Positions 17,596 to 26,005 of a stretch of 53,620 nt of DNA are shown here, one piece after another. Position numbers and translations under genes: made by a program. The DNA is taken from positions 1 to 53,620 of the forward strand of contig JABFSU010000075.1 in NCBI GenBank assembly GCA_013140455.1, written 5' to 3'. The notes under the pieces are model-generated. The model did not search any database, was not told the origin of the DNA, and saw nothing but the letters and a program-made list of their open reading frames with translations. The stretch is from Nitrospira sp. (lineage in GTDB: Bacteria > Nitrospirota > Nitrospiria > Nitrospirales > Nitrospiraceae). Within the stretch, counting starts at the first letter, position 1; each line of letters starts with the position of its first letter.

Positions 17596-18510
17596 TCAGA
17601 TGCGGGTAATCCAGGACTCGTGCGCAGGATCTTCCCCGCGTACGATGGCAAAGAAGGCCTTCTGTAAGGCGAGGGTGATAGGGCCGGGCTTGCCCGTTCC
17701 GATCCGTCGATTGTCTATTTCCCGCACCGGCGTCAGTTCGGCCGCGGTACCGGTGACGAACACTTCGTCGGCCAAATACATTTCGTCGCGGGTAAACCGT
17801 TCTTCCGTCACAGGAATATTGCGTTCCCTCGCCATGTCGATAATCGAGTTTCGCGTAATGCCTTCAAGGATGGACGTCAAGGGCGTGGTTTTGATCTTCC
17901 CACGACGCACAATGAAAATATTCTCCCCCGTGCCTTCGGCCACGTAACCCTCAGGATCGAGCATGATCGCTTCATCGTACCCATCCACTTTGGCCTCGCG
18001 CTTGGCAAGAATCGAGTTGACGTAATACCCGGAGATTTTCCCCCGCGTCATCGATACGTTGACATGATGCCGCGTGAAGGACGACACCCGCGCACGCATC
18101 CCGTTGGCCAAGGCCTCGTCCCCAAGGTAGGATCCCCATCGCCAGGCGGCCACCGCCACTCTGATCGGATTGCTGCCGGGATGCACGCCCATTGCCCCAT
18201 AACCGATATAGACCAAGGGCCGAATGTAGCAAGCATCCAAGCGGTTCGCCCGTACCGTCTCCACAATCGCCTCAGCAATCTGCTTGCGATCGTAGGGCAT
18301 CTCCATCATCCCGATATGCGCAGAATCAAACAGGCGGTCGACATGCTCTTGGAGCCGGAAAATCGCAGACCCCGATTTGCCTTTGTAGCAACGAATTCCT
18401 TCGAAGGCTGCCAATCCATAGTGCAGGGAATGCGTCAGAATATGGACATTAGCCTCTGCCCATGGAACCAACTTGCCGTCCATCCAGATCTTGTCAACGG
18501 GCTCTAACAT
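17596..18510 (-). CDS. ilvE: Branched-chain amino acid aminotransferase
   Basis: 304 aa with AGAGGAG 8-9 nt upstream of ATG 18510. It is a fold-type IV PLP aminotransferase: KIWMDGKLVPWAEANVHILT is the usual opening, the PLP Lys lies in MTRGKISGYYVNS, and the signature GYVAEGTGENIFIVR is intact. It transfers the amino group in the final step of valine, leucine and isoleucine synthesis. It stands alone on the minus strand, convergent with secG. Confidence 0.94.
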   Translation of the reverse strand: MLEPVDKIWMDGKLVPWAEANVHILTHSLHYGLAAFEGIRCYKGKSGSAIFRLQEHVDRLFDSAHIGMMEMPYDRKQIAEAIVETVRANRLDACYIRPLVYIGYGAMGVHPGSNPIRVAVAAWRWGSYLGDEALANGMRARVSSFTRHHVNVSMTRGKISGYYVNSILAKREAKVDGYDEAIMLDPEGYVAEGTGENIFIVRRGKIKTTPLTSILEGITRNSIIDMARERNIPVTEERFTRDEMYLADEVFVTGTAAELTPVREIDNRRIGTGKPGPITLALQKAFFAIVRGEDPAHESWITRI

Positions 18511-18652
18511 CGACGAGCACTCCTCTGTAAACGGATCACCACTGGCGGCGAAAACGTGCGCTGACTATAGCCTGGGCCTTGATACGGGTCAAGCAAACCC
18601 CGGCCTCCTCGTGCGCATTGTTCGGGGAAATACCCTGCCGTAGAAAGGATGG

Positions 18653-18997
18653 CTAGGACGAGGCGCAGTAAGACCGCAGTCGGGCGCTCAAGAAGCTCCC
18701 CACTCGCTCCTCGCCATCAGGAGCCAGCGTCACGATCTTGGCTCCGAAGAGCAGGCCGCGCACCCATCGGACCACTACACGCTGAATCTCCACAGGCTCG
18801 TCTTTATCGGGAAGCGAGAGACGCAGGACGAGTTCCATACCAGGCACCACCTGGTGATCACCCAGGACACGCATCCCGTTCCGCGACATATTCACCACCG
18901 TCCCTTTACCGAGAAACTCTCCTCCCATGTAATAGAGGAGACACCGGACTGGAATACGATGGTAGGTTCGAATGACAAATCGTGTCGCTTGGGGCAT
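18653..18997 (-). CDS. PilZ-domain protein
   Basis: 114 aa from ATG 18997, with GAGGTG 6 nt upstream. The chain begins MPQATRFVIRTYHRIPV; RTYHRIPV stands where PilZ has RxxxR and may have only partial c-di-GMP-binding residues. The D/NxSxxG motif appears as NMSRNG at about 42-47. The rest is the six-stranded PilZ barrel, ending in KIVTLAPDGEERV. It may respond to c-di-GMP and act in motility or surface behaviour. It is divergent from rplU. Confidence 0.75.
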   Translation of the reverse strand: MPQATRFVIRTYHRIPVRCLLYYMGGEFLGKGTVVNMSRNGMRVLGDHQVVPGMELVLRLSLPDKDEPVEIQRVVVRWVRGLLFGAKIVTLAPDGEERVGSFLSARLRSYCASS

Positions 18998-19172
18998 GTC
19001 GTTCACCTCGCCAGGTAAAAATCTGGTATACATAGCCGGTCGTACGGCTGTTTGGGAGAGCCTCAGAGTACTGCCAATGGCTGACGCCCTCCTAGCCCCC
19101 AAAAGGGGGAAGGAAGGAGCCTGCACCGGCCACAACAATGAACAGGTTATGAGGGAAGTCCCGGTCATTCGC

Positions 19173-19201
19173 TTGACACTCGGATCAACCCTCTGTTATA
19201 T
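19173..19201 (+). promoter_or_regulatory. Sigma-70 promoter of rplU cluster
   Basis: TTGACA at 19173-19178, a 17-nt spacer, and TTATAT at 19196-19201. The expected start is about 25 nt upstream of the rplU ATG, which leaves a short leader with GGAGGAGA. Confidence 0.75.
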
Positions 19202-19232
19202 GAGCCGTTCTGCTTTGGAGGAGACATAGGAC

Positions 19233-19547
19233 ATGTACGCGATTATTGAAACAGGCGGGAAACAGTATCGAGTCGAGTCTGGGTCACTGTTGCAGGTGGC
19301 TACACTTGAAGGCGATGTGGGATCAACGATTGAGCTCGACCAAGTCCGGCTCGTGCATGGAGACGGCGGGGTCGTTGTCGGACAACCGCTGGTGAAGGGC
19401 GCGAAGGTCACAGCGGAAATCGTCCGGCACGGACGAACCCGCTCGATCACCGTGTTTAAGAAGAAGCGACGGAAAAACTACCGGCGTACCCGCGGACATC
19501 GTCAGGGCTTTACGAGCCTGCGCATCACCGGTATTGCAACGGCATAA
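19233..19547 (+). CDS. rplU: 50S ribosomal protein L21
   Basis: 104 aa, the normal length. The family opening MYAIIETGGKQYRVESG and the C-terminal KKKRRKNYRRTRGHRQGFT are conserved. It binds 23S rRNA and protein L20 in the large subunit. It begins the rplU-rpmA-obgE cluster found in many bacteria. Confidence 0.97.
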   Translation: MYAIIETGGKQYRVESGSLLQVATLEGDVGSTIELDQVRLVHGDGGVVVGQPLVKGAKVTAEIVRHGRTRSITVFKKKRRKNYRRTRGHRQGFTSLRITGIATA

Positions 19548-19571
19548 GCACTTTATTGAGAAGGACCTGCC

Positions 19572-19835
19572 ATGGCAACAAACAAAGGCGGCGGATCATC
19601 ACGGAACGGACGGGACAGTAGCCCACAGTATTTGGGCGTGAAAGCCTACGGCGGGGAAACCGTCAAGGCAGGCAGCATCATCGTCCGTCAACGTGGAACG
19701 AAGTTTTTCCCCGGGTTTAATGTCGATCTCGGACGGGATCACACATTGTTCGCGCGAGTAACCGGCGTTGTGAAGTTCGAAGGTGGAGAAGACCGACGAA
19801 AAGTCAGTGTCTACCCTGCCCCTGCCAAAGCCTAG
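19572..19835 (+). CDS. rpmA: 50S ribosomal protein L27
   Basis: 87 aa. The N-terminus has [16 protein letters not shown] and the conserved [23 protein letters not shown] in two overlapping parts. There is no Firmicutes-type cleavable leader. L27 contacts the peptidyl transferase centre. AAGGAC precedes the ATG, 24 nt after rplU. Confidence 0.97.
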   Translation: MATNKGGGSSRNGRDSSPQYLGVKAYGGETVKAGSIIVRQRGTKFFPGFNVDLGRDHTLFARVTGVVKFEGGEDRRKVSVYPAPAKA

Positions 19836-19876
19836 CTCTCTTTTCTTTCGCGATCACGACTCGGCTCAAAAACCAC

Positions 19877-19908
19877 CCTGACCCTCCCCTATCGGGGGCA
19901 GGGTCAGG
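19877..19908 (+). terminator. Hairpin between rpmA and obgE
   Basis: CCTGACCCTCCCC at 19877-19889 pairs with GGGG-GC-AGGGTCAGG at 19894-19908 (9 bp plus 4 bp with a small bulge). There is no long T tract after it, so it may attenuate or process the transcript between the ribosomal genes and obgE rather than end it fully. Confidence 0.5.
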
Positions 19909-19938
19909 TATACTCTCGACTCTGAACGGGGACATGCC

Positions 19939-20964
19939 ATGTTTGTCGATGAAGTGAAGGTTTTTGTAAAAGCCGGGCGAGGCGGAGACGGCTCAGGCAG
20001 CTTTCGCCGCGAAATGTTTGTTCCGCGTGGCGGGCCGGACGGCGGCGACGGCGGAAACGGCGGCGACGTCATCTTCACGGCCTCGCATCGACTCACGACC
20101 CTACTCGACCTCCGCTACCAGAAACATTACGAAGCAGAAGACGGCCGGCACGGCGGCGCCTCCCATTGCAGCGGACGCCGCGGCAAGCCCGTCACTGTCG
20201 CCCTCCCCGTCGGCACCGTGATTTACGATCAGGAGACCGGCGAAGTTTTAGCCGATCTGGTCGCCAACGGAGAGAGCGTTGTCATTGCCCATGGCGGACG
20301 CGGCGGACGCGGCAATAGCCACTTTGCCACTCCCACGAACCGCGTGCCGACCCACTTCGAACACGGCACCGAGGGCGAAGAGAAGCACCTCCGCCTCGAG
20401 CTCAAGCTTCTCGCAGACGTCGGGCTCGTCGGCTTTCCGAACGCCGGTAAATCGACCCTCATCGCCGCTATTTCATCCGCGCGTCCAAAGATCGCCGACT
20501 ATCCCTTCACCACGCTGATTCCGAACCTCGGCGTCGTCCGCTGGGGGACAGACCGCAGCTTTGTCGTCGCGGATATTCCCGGATTGATCGAAGGCGCCTC
20601 CGAAGGCAAGGGCCTCGGCTTTCAGTTTCTCCGGCACATCGAGCGCACCGCGATGATCCTCCACCTTGTAGACGTGTCCGAATGGGCGCCGGATGAACCG
20701 GTCCAGAGCCTGGAGGTCATGCGTCAGGAATTAGACGCCTACGACGAATCGCTGAACCACCGCCCCTGTGCGATCGTGGCCACTAAAATTGATATCAGCG
20801 GAACATCCGACCGCCTGAGCCAGCTCCAAGCCTACTGCAAAAAGCGCAAGTACAAGTGCTTTCCCGTGTCGGCCGCCACCCGGGAAGGGCTCACCGAACT
20901 CATCGCGTATGTCGGGAAACAAGTCGACTCCCTGAGGACGACGCCGTGCGAGACGAACTCCTAA
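19939..20964 (+). CDS. obgE: Obg family GTPase
   Basis: 341 aa. A glycine-rich Obg fold (about 1-158: FVDEVKVFVKAGRGGDGSGS, GGPDGGDGGNGGDV) is followed by the GTPase domain with G1 GFPNAGKST, G3 DIPGLIEG and G4 ATKID. The long C-terminal OCT domain of Gram-positive Obg is absent, as usual in diderms. It acts in late 50S assembly and stress control. Its stop codon lies inside proB (19-nt overlap). Confidence 0.96.
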   Translation: MFVDEVKVFVKAGRGGDGSGSFRREMFVPRGGPDGGDGGNGGDVIFTASHRLTTLLDLRYQKHYEAEDGRHGGASHCSGRRGKPVTVALPVGTVIYDQETGEVLADLVANGESVVIAHGGRGGRGNSHFATPTNRVPTHFEHGTEGEEKHLRLELKLLADVGLVGFPNAGKSTLIAAISSARPKIADYPFTTLIPNLGVVRWGTDRSFVVADIPGLIEGASEGKGLGFQFLRHIERTAMILHLVDVSEWAPDEPVQSLEVMRQELDAYDESLNHRPCAIVATKIDISGTSDRLSQLQAYCKKRKYKCFPVSAATREGLTELIAYVGKQVDSLRTTPCETNS

Positions 20965-22067
20965 AGCAAGCCACACGCATAGTCGTGAAAGTCGGGAGCA
21001 GCCTGATCGCGTCCCGATCGACCGGATTGCGGCCTGAACAGATTGAGCGATTGGCCGGCGAAATCGCCGCCTTACGCGCAGACGGACGAGAAGTCCTGGT
21101 CGTCTCGTCCGGCGCCATCATTTCCGGCATCAAAAAACTGCAGCTCAAAGAATATCCGAAGAGCCTCCCCATCAAACAGGCCGCCGCCGCCATCGGACAG
21201 AGCCGGCTGATGTGGGCCTATGAAAAAGCGTTTGAGCCGCTCGGCATTCACGTCGCCCAGATTTTACTGACCCACGAAGACCTCGCCGACCGCCGCCGAT
21301 TTCTCAACGCCCGCTATACCCTCACGGCCCTCATCGGATTCGGCGTGCTGCCGATCATCAACGAAAACGATACCGTGGCCGTCGAAGAAATCCGCGTCGG
21401 CGACAACGATACGCTCGCCGCACAAGTCGCACAGTTGGTTGACGCCGACCTGCTCGTGATCCTGTCGGATGTCGACGGCATGTTCACGGATGATCCGCGA
21501 AAAAATCCCGACGCCACGCTGATTCCCCTCATTACCGAGATCACCGAAGAAGTCGAACGCAAAGCCGGCGCCTCCAGCACCTTCGAGGGCACCGGAGGCA
21601 TGGCCACGAAAGTCCGAGCGGCCAAGAAGGTCGGTGAGTACGGCGTCGCCACGTTGATCGTCAACGGCCAACAGCCCGGGTTGCTCCCGAAGGTCTTGAA
21701 AGGGGAGCCCGGCGGGAGCCTGTTCCTCGCGAAAGAACGCCGCCTGAACAGCCGCAAGCATTGGATCGCCTTTACCCTTCGCCCGCGCGGACACGTCCGG
21801 GTCGATCAGGGCGCCGTCGACGCCCTGACCCTCCGCGGAAAGAGTCTGCTCGCGTCAGGAATTATTGAGGTCACCGGGCAATTCGACTCGGGCGATCCGA
21901 TCAGCTGTATCAATCAGGACGGAAAAGAATTTGCCAGGGGTCTCGTGAATTTCTCCTCAGAACTGCTGGGCCGCATGAAAGGGCTGAAGACGCAGGACAT
22001 CCAGCAACAGATCGGGCCGCAGGAATATGACGAAGTGATCCATCGCGACAACCTGGTCATTCTCTAG
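20946..22067 (+). CDS. proB: Glutamate 5-kinase
   Basis: 373 aa from GTG 20946, which overlaps the end of obgE by 19 nt. The amino acid kinase domain (about 1-260: RIVVKVGSSL, VSSGAI, NENDTVAVEEI, LSDVDGMFTDDP) is followed by a PUA domain (about 275-360). It phosphorylates glutamate in the first step of proline synthesis. A start further upstream is possible in frame but would lie deeper inside obgE and lacks family similarity. proA is not in the window. Confidence 0.95.
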   Translation: MRDELLKQATRIVVKVGSSLIASRSTGLRPEQIERLAGEIAALRADGREVLVVSSGAIISGIKKLQLKEYPKSLPIKQAAAAIGQSRLMWAYEKAFEPLGIHVAQILLTHEDLADRRRFLNARYTLTALIGFGVLPIINENDTVAVEEIRVGDNDTLAAQVAQLVDADLLVILSDVDGMFTDDPRKNPDATLIPLITEITEEVERKAGASSTFEGTGGMATKVRAAKKVGEYGVATLIVNGQQPGLLPKVLKGEPGGSLFLAKERRLNSRKHWIAFTLRPRGHVRVDQGAVDALTLRGKSLLASGIIEVTGQFDSGDPISCINQDGKEFARGLVNFSSELLGRMKGLKTQDIQQQIGPQEYDEVIHRDNLVIL

Positions 22068-22068
22068 T

Positions 22069-22149
22069 ACTGGGTCCTGAATACTGAGTTATGCGTTCAT
22101 CCGATTCAGAATTCAGCCCCCCAGGACTCAGCACTCAGCACTTAGCACG
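22069..22149. repeat. ACTCAG/CTGAGT-rich intergenic repeat
   Basis: Between proB and nadD the sequence has TACTGGGTCCTGAATACTGAG and, after about 30 nt, GGACTCAGCACTCAGCACTTAGC. The CTGAGT and ACTCAG words face each other, so a transcript could pair them imperfectly, and the right part is a short tandem repeat of ACTCAGC. It resembles the stretch at 10454-10484. Its role is unknown. Confidence 0.45.
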
Positions 22150-22153
22150 ACCT

Positions 22154-22840
22154 ATGCGCCTTGGCCTCTTCGGCGGCAGCTTCAATCCCATTCACAACGG
22201 CCATCTGGCCATCGCCCGGAAGGCGCATGAGATCCTAGCCCTCGACCGGACCCTGTTCATTCCAACGGGAGATCCTCCACACAAGCAAGACAGAGCCCTC
22301 GCCCCGGCCCACCACCGATATGAAATGGCGCGTCTCGCCATCGCGGACACGCCAGGATTCGAGCTCTCCGATATCGAAATCTCACGCCAGGGAAAATCCT
22401 ACTCGATCGATACCGTCCGTGAACTTCAGCGCCGGTACGGATCTGAAACCCTGCTGTATTTCCTGATCGGCCTGGATGCCTTCCTCGATTTACCCAGTTG
22501 GCGAGAACCCGATGCGCTGCTGGCCGCCTGCTCGTTCGTGGTCATCTCCAGGCCGGGGCAGTCGTTCCAGAACTTGACCATACTGCCCTTCCTTCGACAC
22601 ATCAGCCCCAACCAGCTGGCACCATTGGATACCGGGGCACTCGATCGGCTTGACCTGCCACTCCCGTCCGGGCACACGATCATCTGCTTACCACTTCCAC
22701 CTTCGCCAATTTCTGCCTCCGACATCAGACACCGCATTCAGCGAGGGGCAATGCTGGCAAATTTGTTGCCGCCCCCTGTGGAATCTTATATACTTCGACA
22801 ACAGTTATATCGGGAGGATCAGCATCGCACGCACATCTAA
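22154..22840 (+). CDS. nadD: Nicotinate-nucleotide adenylyltransferase
   Basis: 228 aa from ATG 22154 (MRLGLFGGSFNPIHNGHL). The nucleotidyltransferase motif GGSFNPIHNGH and the C-terminal ISASDIRHR are diagnostic. It adenylates nicotinate mononucleotide to make deamido-NAD. An in-frame ATG 21 codons upstream lies within the ACTCAG repeat and is rejected. Its last 17 nt overlap the proposed start of rsfS. nadA is also in the window, at 44399. Confidence 0.95.
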   Translation: MRLGLFGGSFNPIHNGHLAIARKAHEILALDRTLFIPTGDPPHKQDRALAPAHHRYEMARLAIADTPGFELSDIEISRQGKSYSIDTVRELQRRYGSETLLYFLIGLDAFLDLPSWREPDALLAACSFVVISRPGQSFQNLTILPFLRHISPNQLAPLDTGALDRLDLPLPSGHTIICLPLPPSPISASDIRHRIQRGAMLANLLPPPVESYILRQQLYREDQHRTHI

Positions 22841-23249
22841 GGTCACAGCTATTGATATCGGTCGAGCGATGCTCGACAAGAAGGCCCTGGATGTCCAGAT
22901 CCTCCACGTCGGTCCGTTAACCTCGATAGCAGATTACCTCGTCATTGGATCGGCAGAGTCGGACCGGCAAACGCGCGCCATTGCAGACCATGTCAGCGAC
23001 ATCCTGACCGACAAGGGCGACCGGCCGATCAGCATCGAAGGCACCACGTCAGGCCAGTGGGTCTTGATGGATTTCGGCGATGTCGTCGTGCATATTTTCA
23101 GGCAGGATGCCCGCGAGCACTACGCGCTGGAGCGTCTATGGAGTGACGCCAAACCCCTGAGCATTCCCGAAGAGAAGCCTGCAGAAGAGCCCATCGCGCC
23201 CAAACGCCGTATTATCGTCAGGACCCCCAAAGCACGAAAATCGGTCTAG
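22824..23249 (+). CDS. rsfS: Ribosomal silencing factor RsfS, apparent ATC start
   Basis: 141 aa if read from ATC 22824. The RsfS core is clear: KKALDVQILHV, TSIADYLVIGSAESDRQTRA, and WVLMDFGDVVVHIF with the FR and HYALERLW end. It blocks subunit joining by binding L14. No ATG, GTG or TTG in frame gives the family's normal N-terminal helix: the next ATG (22869) would start 15 codons later and remove it. A perfect GGGAGG sits at 22812-22817, exactly 6 nt before ATC, which supports initiation there. The C-terminus carries a charged Pro/Glu/Lys-rich extension. Confidence 0.85.
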   Translation: MARTSKVTAIDIGRAMLDKKALDVQILHVGPLTSIADYLVIGSAESDRQTRAIADHVSDILTDKGDRPISIEGTTSGQWVLMDFGDVVVHIFRQDAREHYALERLWSDAKPLSIPEEKPAEEPIAPKRRIIVRTPKARKSV

Positions 23250-23252
23250 ACC

Positions 23253-24653
23253 ATGTTCAGACTGCTGCTCACCATCTTCCTCATCAGCGCCGGCGTCTTC
23301 ATCTATAGCTATTTCCGTGAGCTGAACCCCGGCATGGTGATGGTCCGTACCAGCTCTGCCGTGGAATTTGAGCTCAGCCCGGTGACGCTGGTGCTCATTT
23401 CTATGGCGATCGGCGCCGTGGTCGTCACCTTCGTGGTGGGCTTGCAACAAACCGCGCATGCCATCATCACTTGGCAAAGCAGCCGCCTGGCACGACGGAA
23501 AGAAAAAGTGGACGCCCTGCATCGCGAAGGCACCCACGCCTTCATGTCCAAGCGCACGGTCGAGGCCATGAGCCTCTTTGAGAAAGCACTGGCGATGGAC
23601 CCCAATCGCGTGGACTCTCTGCTGTGGCTTGGCAATATCTACCGCTCCGAACTCAACTATGCCGAAGCCATCCGGCTGCACCAGCATGCCCATCGCGTCG
23701 ATGATAGAAATATCGAAGTCCTGCTGGAGCTGGGCAAAGATCTCGAGGGCGCCAAGCGCTATGAAGACGCGCTGCAGGCGTTGCAGAAGATTCTCAAGAT
23801 CGAACCGGATAACCTGACCGCACTCATTCGGAAGCGCGACCTGCTGATCCGGTTGGAGAAGTGGAGCGATGCGCTGGAAATTCAACATCGCCTGTTGAAA
23901 GCGAATCTGCCTGAATCGGAAAAGCAGGCCGAAGCGGACCTTCTCGTCGGCTGCATGTACGAAGTCGGCCGCCAGCTGCTGGAGCGCGGCCACCCCGACA
24001 AGGCCCGCCGGTATTTCCGCGGCGCCATCAAGAAAGATCGCAGCTTCCTGCCGGCCTACATCGGCATCGGCGAGATCCTGATCCATGAAGGCAAGACGAA
24101 AGACGCCGTTGAGATTCTGAAAAAGGTCTACAACCGAACCAGAAGCGTCATCATCCTTCATCGCTTAGAAGAATTGTTCCTGGAGCAAGGCGAACCGAGC
24201 GAGATCATCCGCGTGTATCAGGAAGCCCTGCAGCAAGACCCGCAGAATCCTGTACTGCAATTCTATCTGGGCAAGCTCTACTATCGCCTTGAAATGGTCG
24301 ACGAAGCGTTCGACGTGCTCTCCACCATCGAAGGGCCGCAGGACCATCTGTTGGACTATCACAAGATCATGGCCAACCTGTACCTGCGCAAGCAGCACTT
24401 CGAGCAGGCCATCGTCGAACTCAAGAAAGCGCTCAGCTTCAAGAAGCGCGTGATCGTCCCCTACATCTGCACCCAGTGCCAGCAGGAATCGTTGGAATGG
24501 TCGGGCCGCTGCCGCCGTTGTGCACGCTGGAATACTCTCACCGCGCTCCCCTGGCTCGAAGCCGGGCAACCGGCTGCAGGCGCAGAGAGCGACGCATCCT
24601 CCGCCCGCACCGTCCCCTATCAGGGCATTGCTTCTCCGTTTGAAACCGTGTAG
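23253..24653 (+). CDS. lapB: LapB-like TPR protein with fused LapA-like N-terminus
   Basis: 466 aa. Residues 1-20 and about 45-68 form two membrane segments with a NPG...VEFELSPVTL loop that resembles the LapA/DUF1049 domain. About nine TPR units follow (76-400), and the C-terminus is a rubredoxin-like knuckle with CTQC and CRRC. LapB (YciM) works at the inner membrane to control LPS synthesis by promoting LpxC turnover. In E. coli lapA and lapB are separate genes. It starts 3 nt after rsfS and is probably in the same operon. Confidence 0.8.
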   Translation: MFRLLLTIFLISAGVFIYSYFRELNPGMVMVRTSSAVEFELSPVTLVLISMAIGAVVVTFVVGLQQTAHAIITWQSSRLARRKEKVDALHREGTHAFMSKRTVEAMSLFEKALAMDPNRVDSLLWLGNIYRSELNYAEAIRLHQHAHRVDDRNIEVLLELGKDLEGAKRYEDALQALQKILKIEPDNLTALIRKRDLLIRLEKWSDALEIQHRLLKANLPESEKQAEADLLVGCMYEVGRQLLERGHPDKARRYFRGAIKKDRSFLPAYIGIGEILIHEGKTKDAVEILKKVYNRTRSVIILHRLEELFLEQGEPSEIIRVYQEALQQDPQNPVLQFYLGKLYYRLEMVDEAFDVLSTIEGPQDHLLDYHKIMANLYLRKQHFEQAIVELKKALSFKKRVIVPYICTQCQQESLEWSGRCRRCARWNTLTALPWLEAGQPAAGAESDASSARTVPYQGIASPFETV

Positions 24654-24731
24654 GTTTTCTCCCGTCTCGATACCGTACAACCCGTATTGATCACATCCGT
24701 TTTCCGCACGTACGACTGAAAGGTGTCTGTC

Positions 24732-25727
24732 ATGACCGATTACATGCAACTGGCGAACAAAGCGCTCAACGACGAGCCCCTCACGAGAGCGGAATCGCTG
24801 TCGGTCTTGAACAGCCCCGACGACGACCTCCTCGCGCTGTTGCATGCCGCCTTTCAAGTTCGCTCGAAATACTTCGGCCGGACCGTCCGCCTGCAGATGC
24901 TGCAGAACGCCAAGAGCGGCGCCTGCATGGAAGACTGCCACTATTGCTCGCAATCGGCCGTCTCGAAGGCGCCGATCGAACGCTACAACCTGCTCCCGCA
25001 GAAACAGATGATCCAAGGCGCGCGCGAAGCCGCCGCCTCGAAGGCCCAGCGCTATTGCATCGTCATCAGCGGACGCAGCCCGTTGGATCGGGAAATCGAC
25101 GAGATCGCCGGAGCCGTCCGGTCAATCAAGCAGGAAATTCCGATTCAGATCTGCTGCTCGCTCGGCTTGATGAGCGATGAACAGGCCAAGCGGTTGAAAG
25201 CCGCCGGCGTGGATCGCGTGAACCACAACCTGAACACCAGCGAGGCCTTCCACGAGTCGATTTGCACAACCCACACGTTCCAGGACCGCCTCTCGACCAT
25301 CAAGAATGCGCGGGCGGCCGGATTGGAAATCTGCTCGGGCGGAATCGTCGGCATGGGGGAAAGCAACGAAGACCTCATCGACCTGGCTACCGCGCTGCGC
25401 GACGTGAAACCGGATTCTATTCCATTGAACATGCTCAATCCGGTAGAAGGCACTCCGTTGGAGAACATCGACGCCCTCACACCCCAGCGCTGCCTCAAAG
25501 TCCTCTGCCTCTTCCGCTTCCTACACCCGCGCACGGAACTCCGCATCGCCGGCGGCCGCGAGCACAACCTCCGCAGCCTCCAACCCCTCTCTCTCTACCC
25601 GGCGGACTCAGTCTTCGTAAACAACTACCTGACGACACCGGGCTCTCCCGCCCCCGAAGTCTGGGGCATGATCGAAGATCTGGGTTTTAAAATCGAAGTG
25701 GATTACCAGCAGCCGGTGGCGGGCTGA
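24732..25727 (+). CDS. bioB: Biotin synthase
   Basis: 331 aa from ATG 24732, with GAAAGG 6-7 nt upstream; a GTG at 24723 is a weaker alternative. It is a radical SAM enzyme with the CMEDCHYC cluster motif (CxxxCxxC), then CSQS, and the family's second-cluster residues in CCSLG and NHNLNTS. It inserts sulfur into dethiobiotin. No other bio genes are visible nearby. Confidence 0.95.
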   Translation: MTDYMQLANKALNDEPLTRAESLSVLNSPDDDLLALLHAAFQVRSKYFGRTVRLQMLQNAKSGACMEDCHYCSQSAVSKAPIERYNLLPQKQMIQGAREAAASKAQRYCIVISGRSPLDREIDEIAGAVRSIKQEIPIQICCSLGLMSDEQAKRLKAAGVDRVNHNLNTSEAFHESICTTHTFQDRLSTIKNARAAGLEICSGGIVGMGESNEDLIDLATALRDVKPDSIPLNMLNPVEGTPLENIDALTPQRCLKVLCLFRFLHPRTELRIAGGREHNLRSLQPLSLYPADSVFVNNYLTTPGSPAPEVWGMIEDLGFKIEVDYQQPVAG

Positions 25728-26005
25728 AACAGGCCTCTAGTTTCGTTTTCAGTTGCGTGAACCTCCTGGAATGCACAATTAGCGTGCATCACAGGTACAT
25801 CCTGTCTTGGGCCTTACTATATCTACTACTGAACGCCCAGCGCCGCTAGCCACATTCCATATCTTCTACACATGTTCATTATCGTCTTTTTGATTCAATT
25901 GGGGTATCGTTCTACCGAGTCAAGAAGTAGCATTCGTACACACTAACCAAACAGGACTTACGAATTCACAGAGTTGGCCAGAAGGACAAGCAGAAAAGAG
26001 AGAAG
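25728..26005. other. AT-enriched intergenic region before the acquired gene
   Basis: 278 bp. The composition shifts from GC-rich at the bioB end to visibly AT-rich, with runs such as ATATCTTCTACACATG and TTTTTGATTCAATTGG. I see no terminator, repeat end or integrase site. It probably contains the left junction of the inserted segment that carries the 26006-26746 gene. Confidence 0.4.

Noticed and set aside
22069-22149. Possible CRISPR-like repeat
   Set aside because: The words are 6-8 nt with no regular spacers and no cas genes nearby.
23136-24161. 341-codon minus-strand open frame opposite lapB
   Set aside because: It arises from GC-rich codon bias of lapB on the other strand; Gln/His-rich and without a ribosome-binding site.
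24165-25016. 283-codon minus-strand open frame opposite lapB and bioB
   Set aside because: It spans two certain genes on the other strand and has no recognisable domain.
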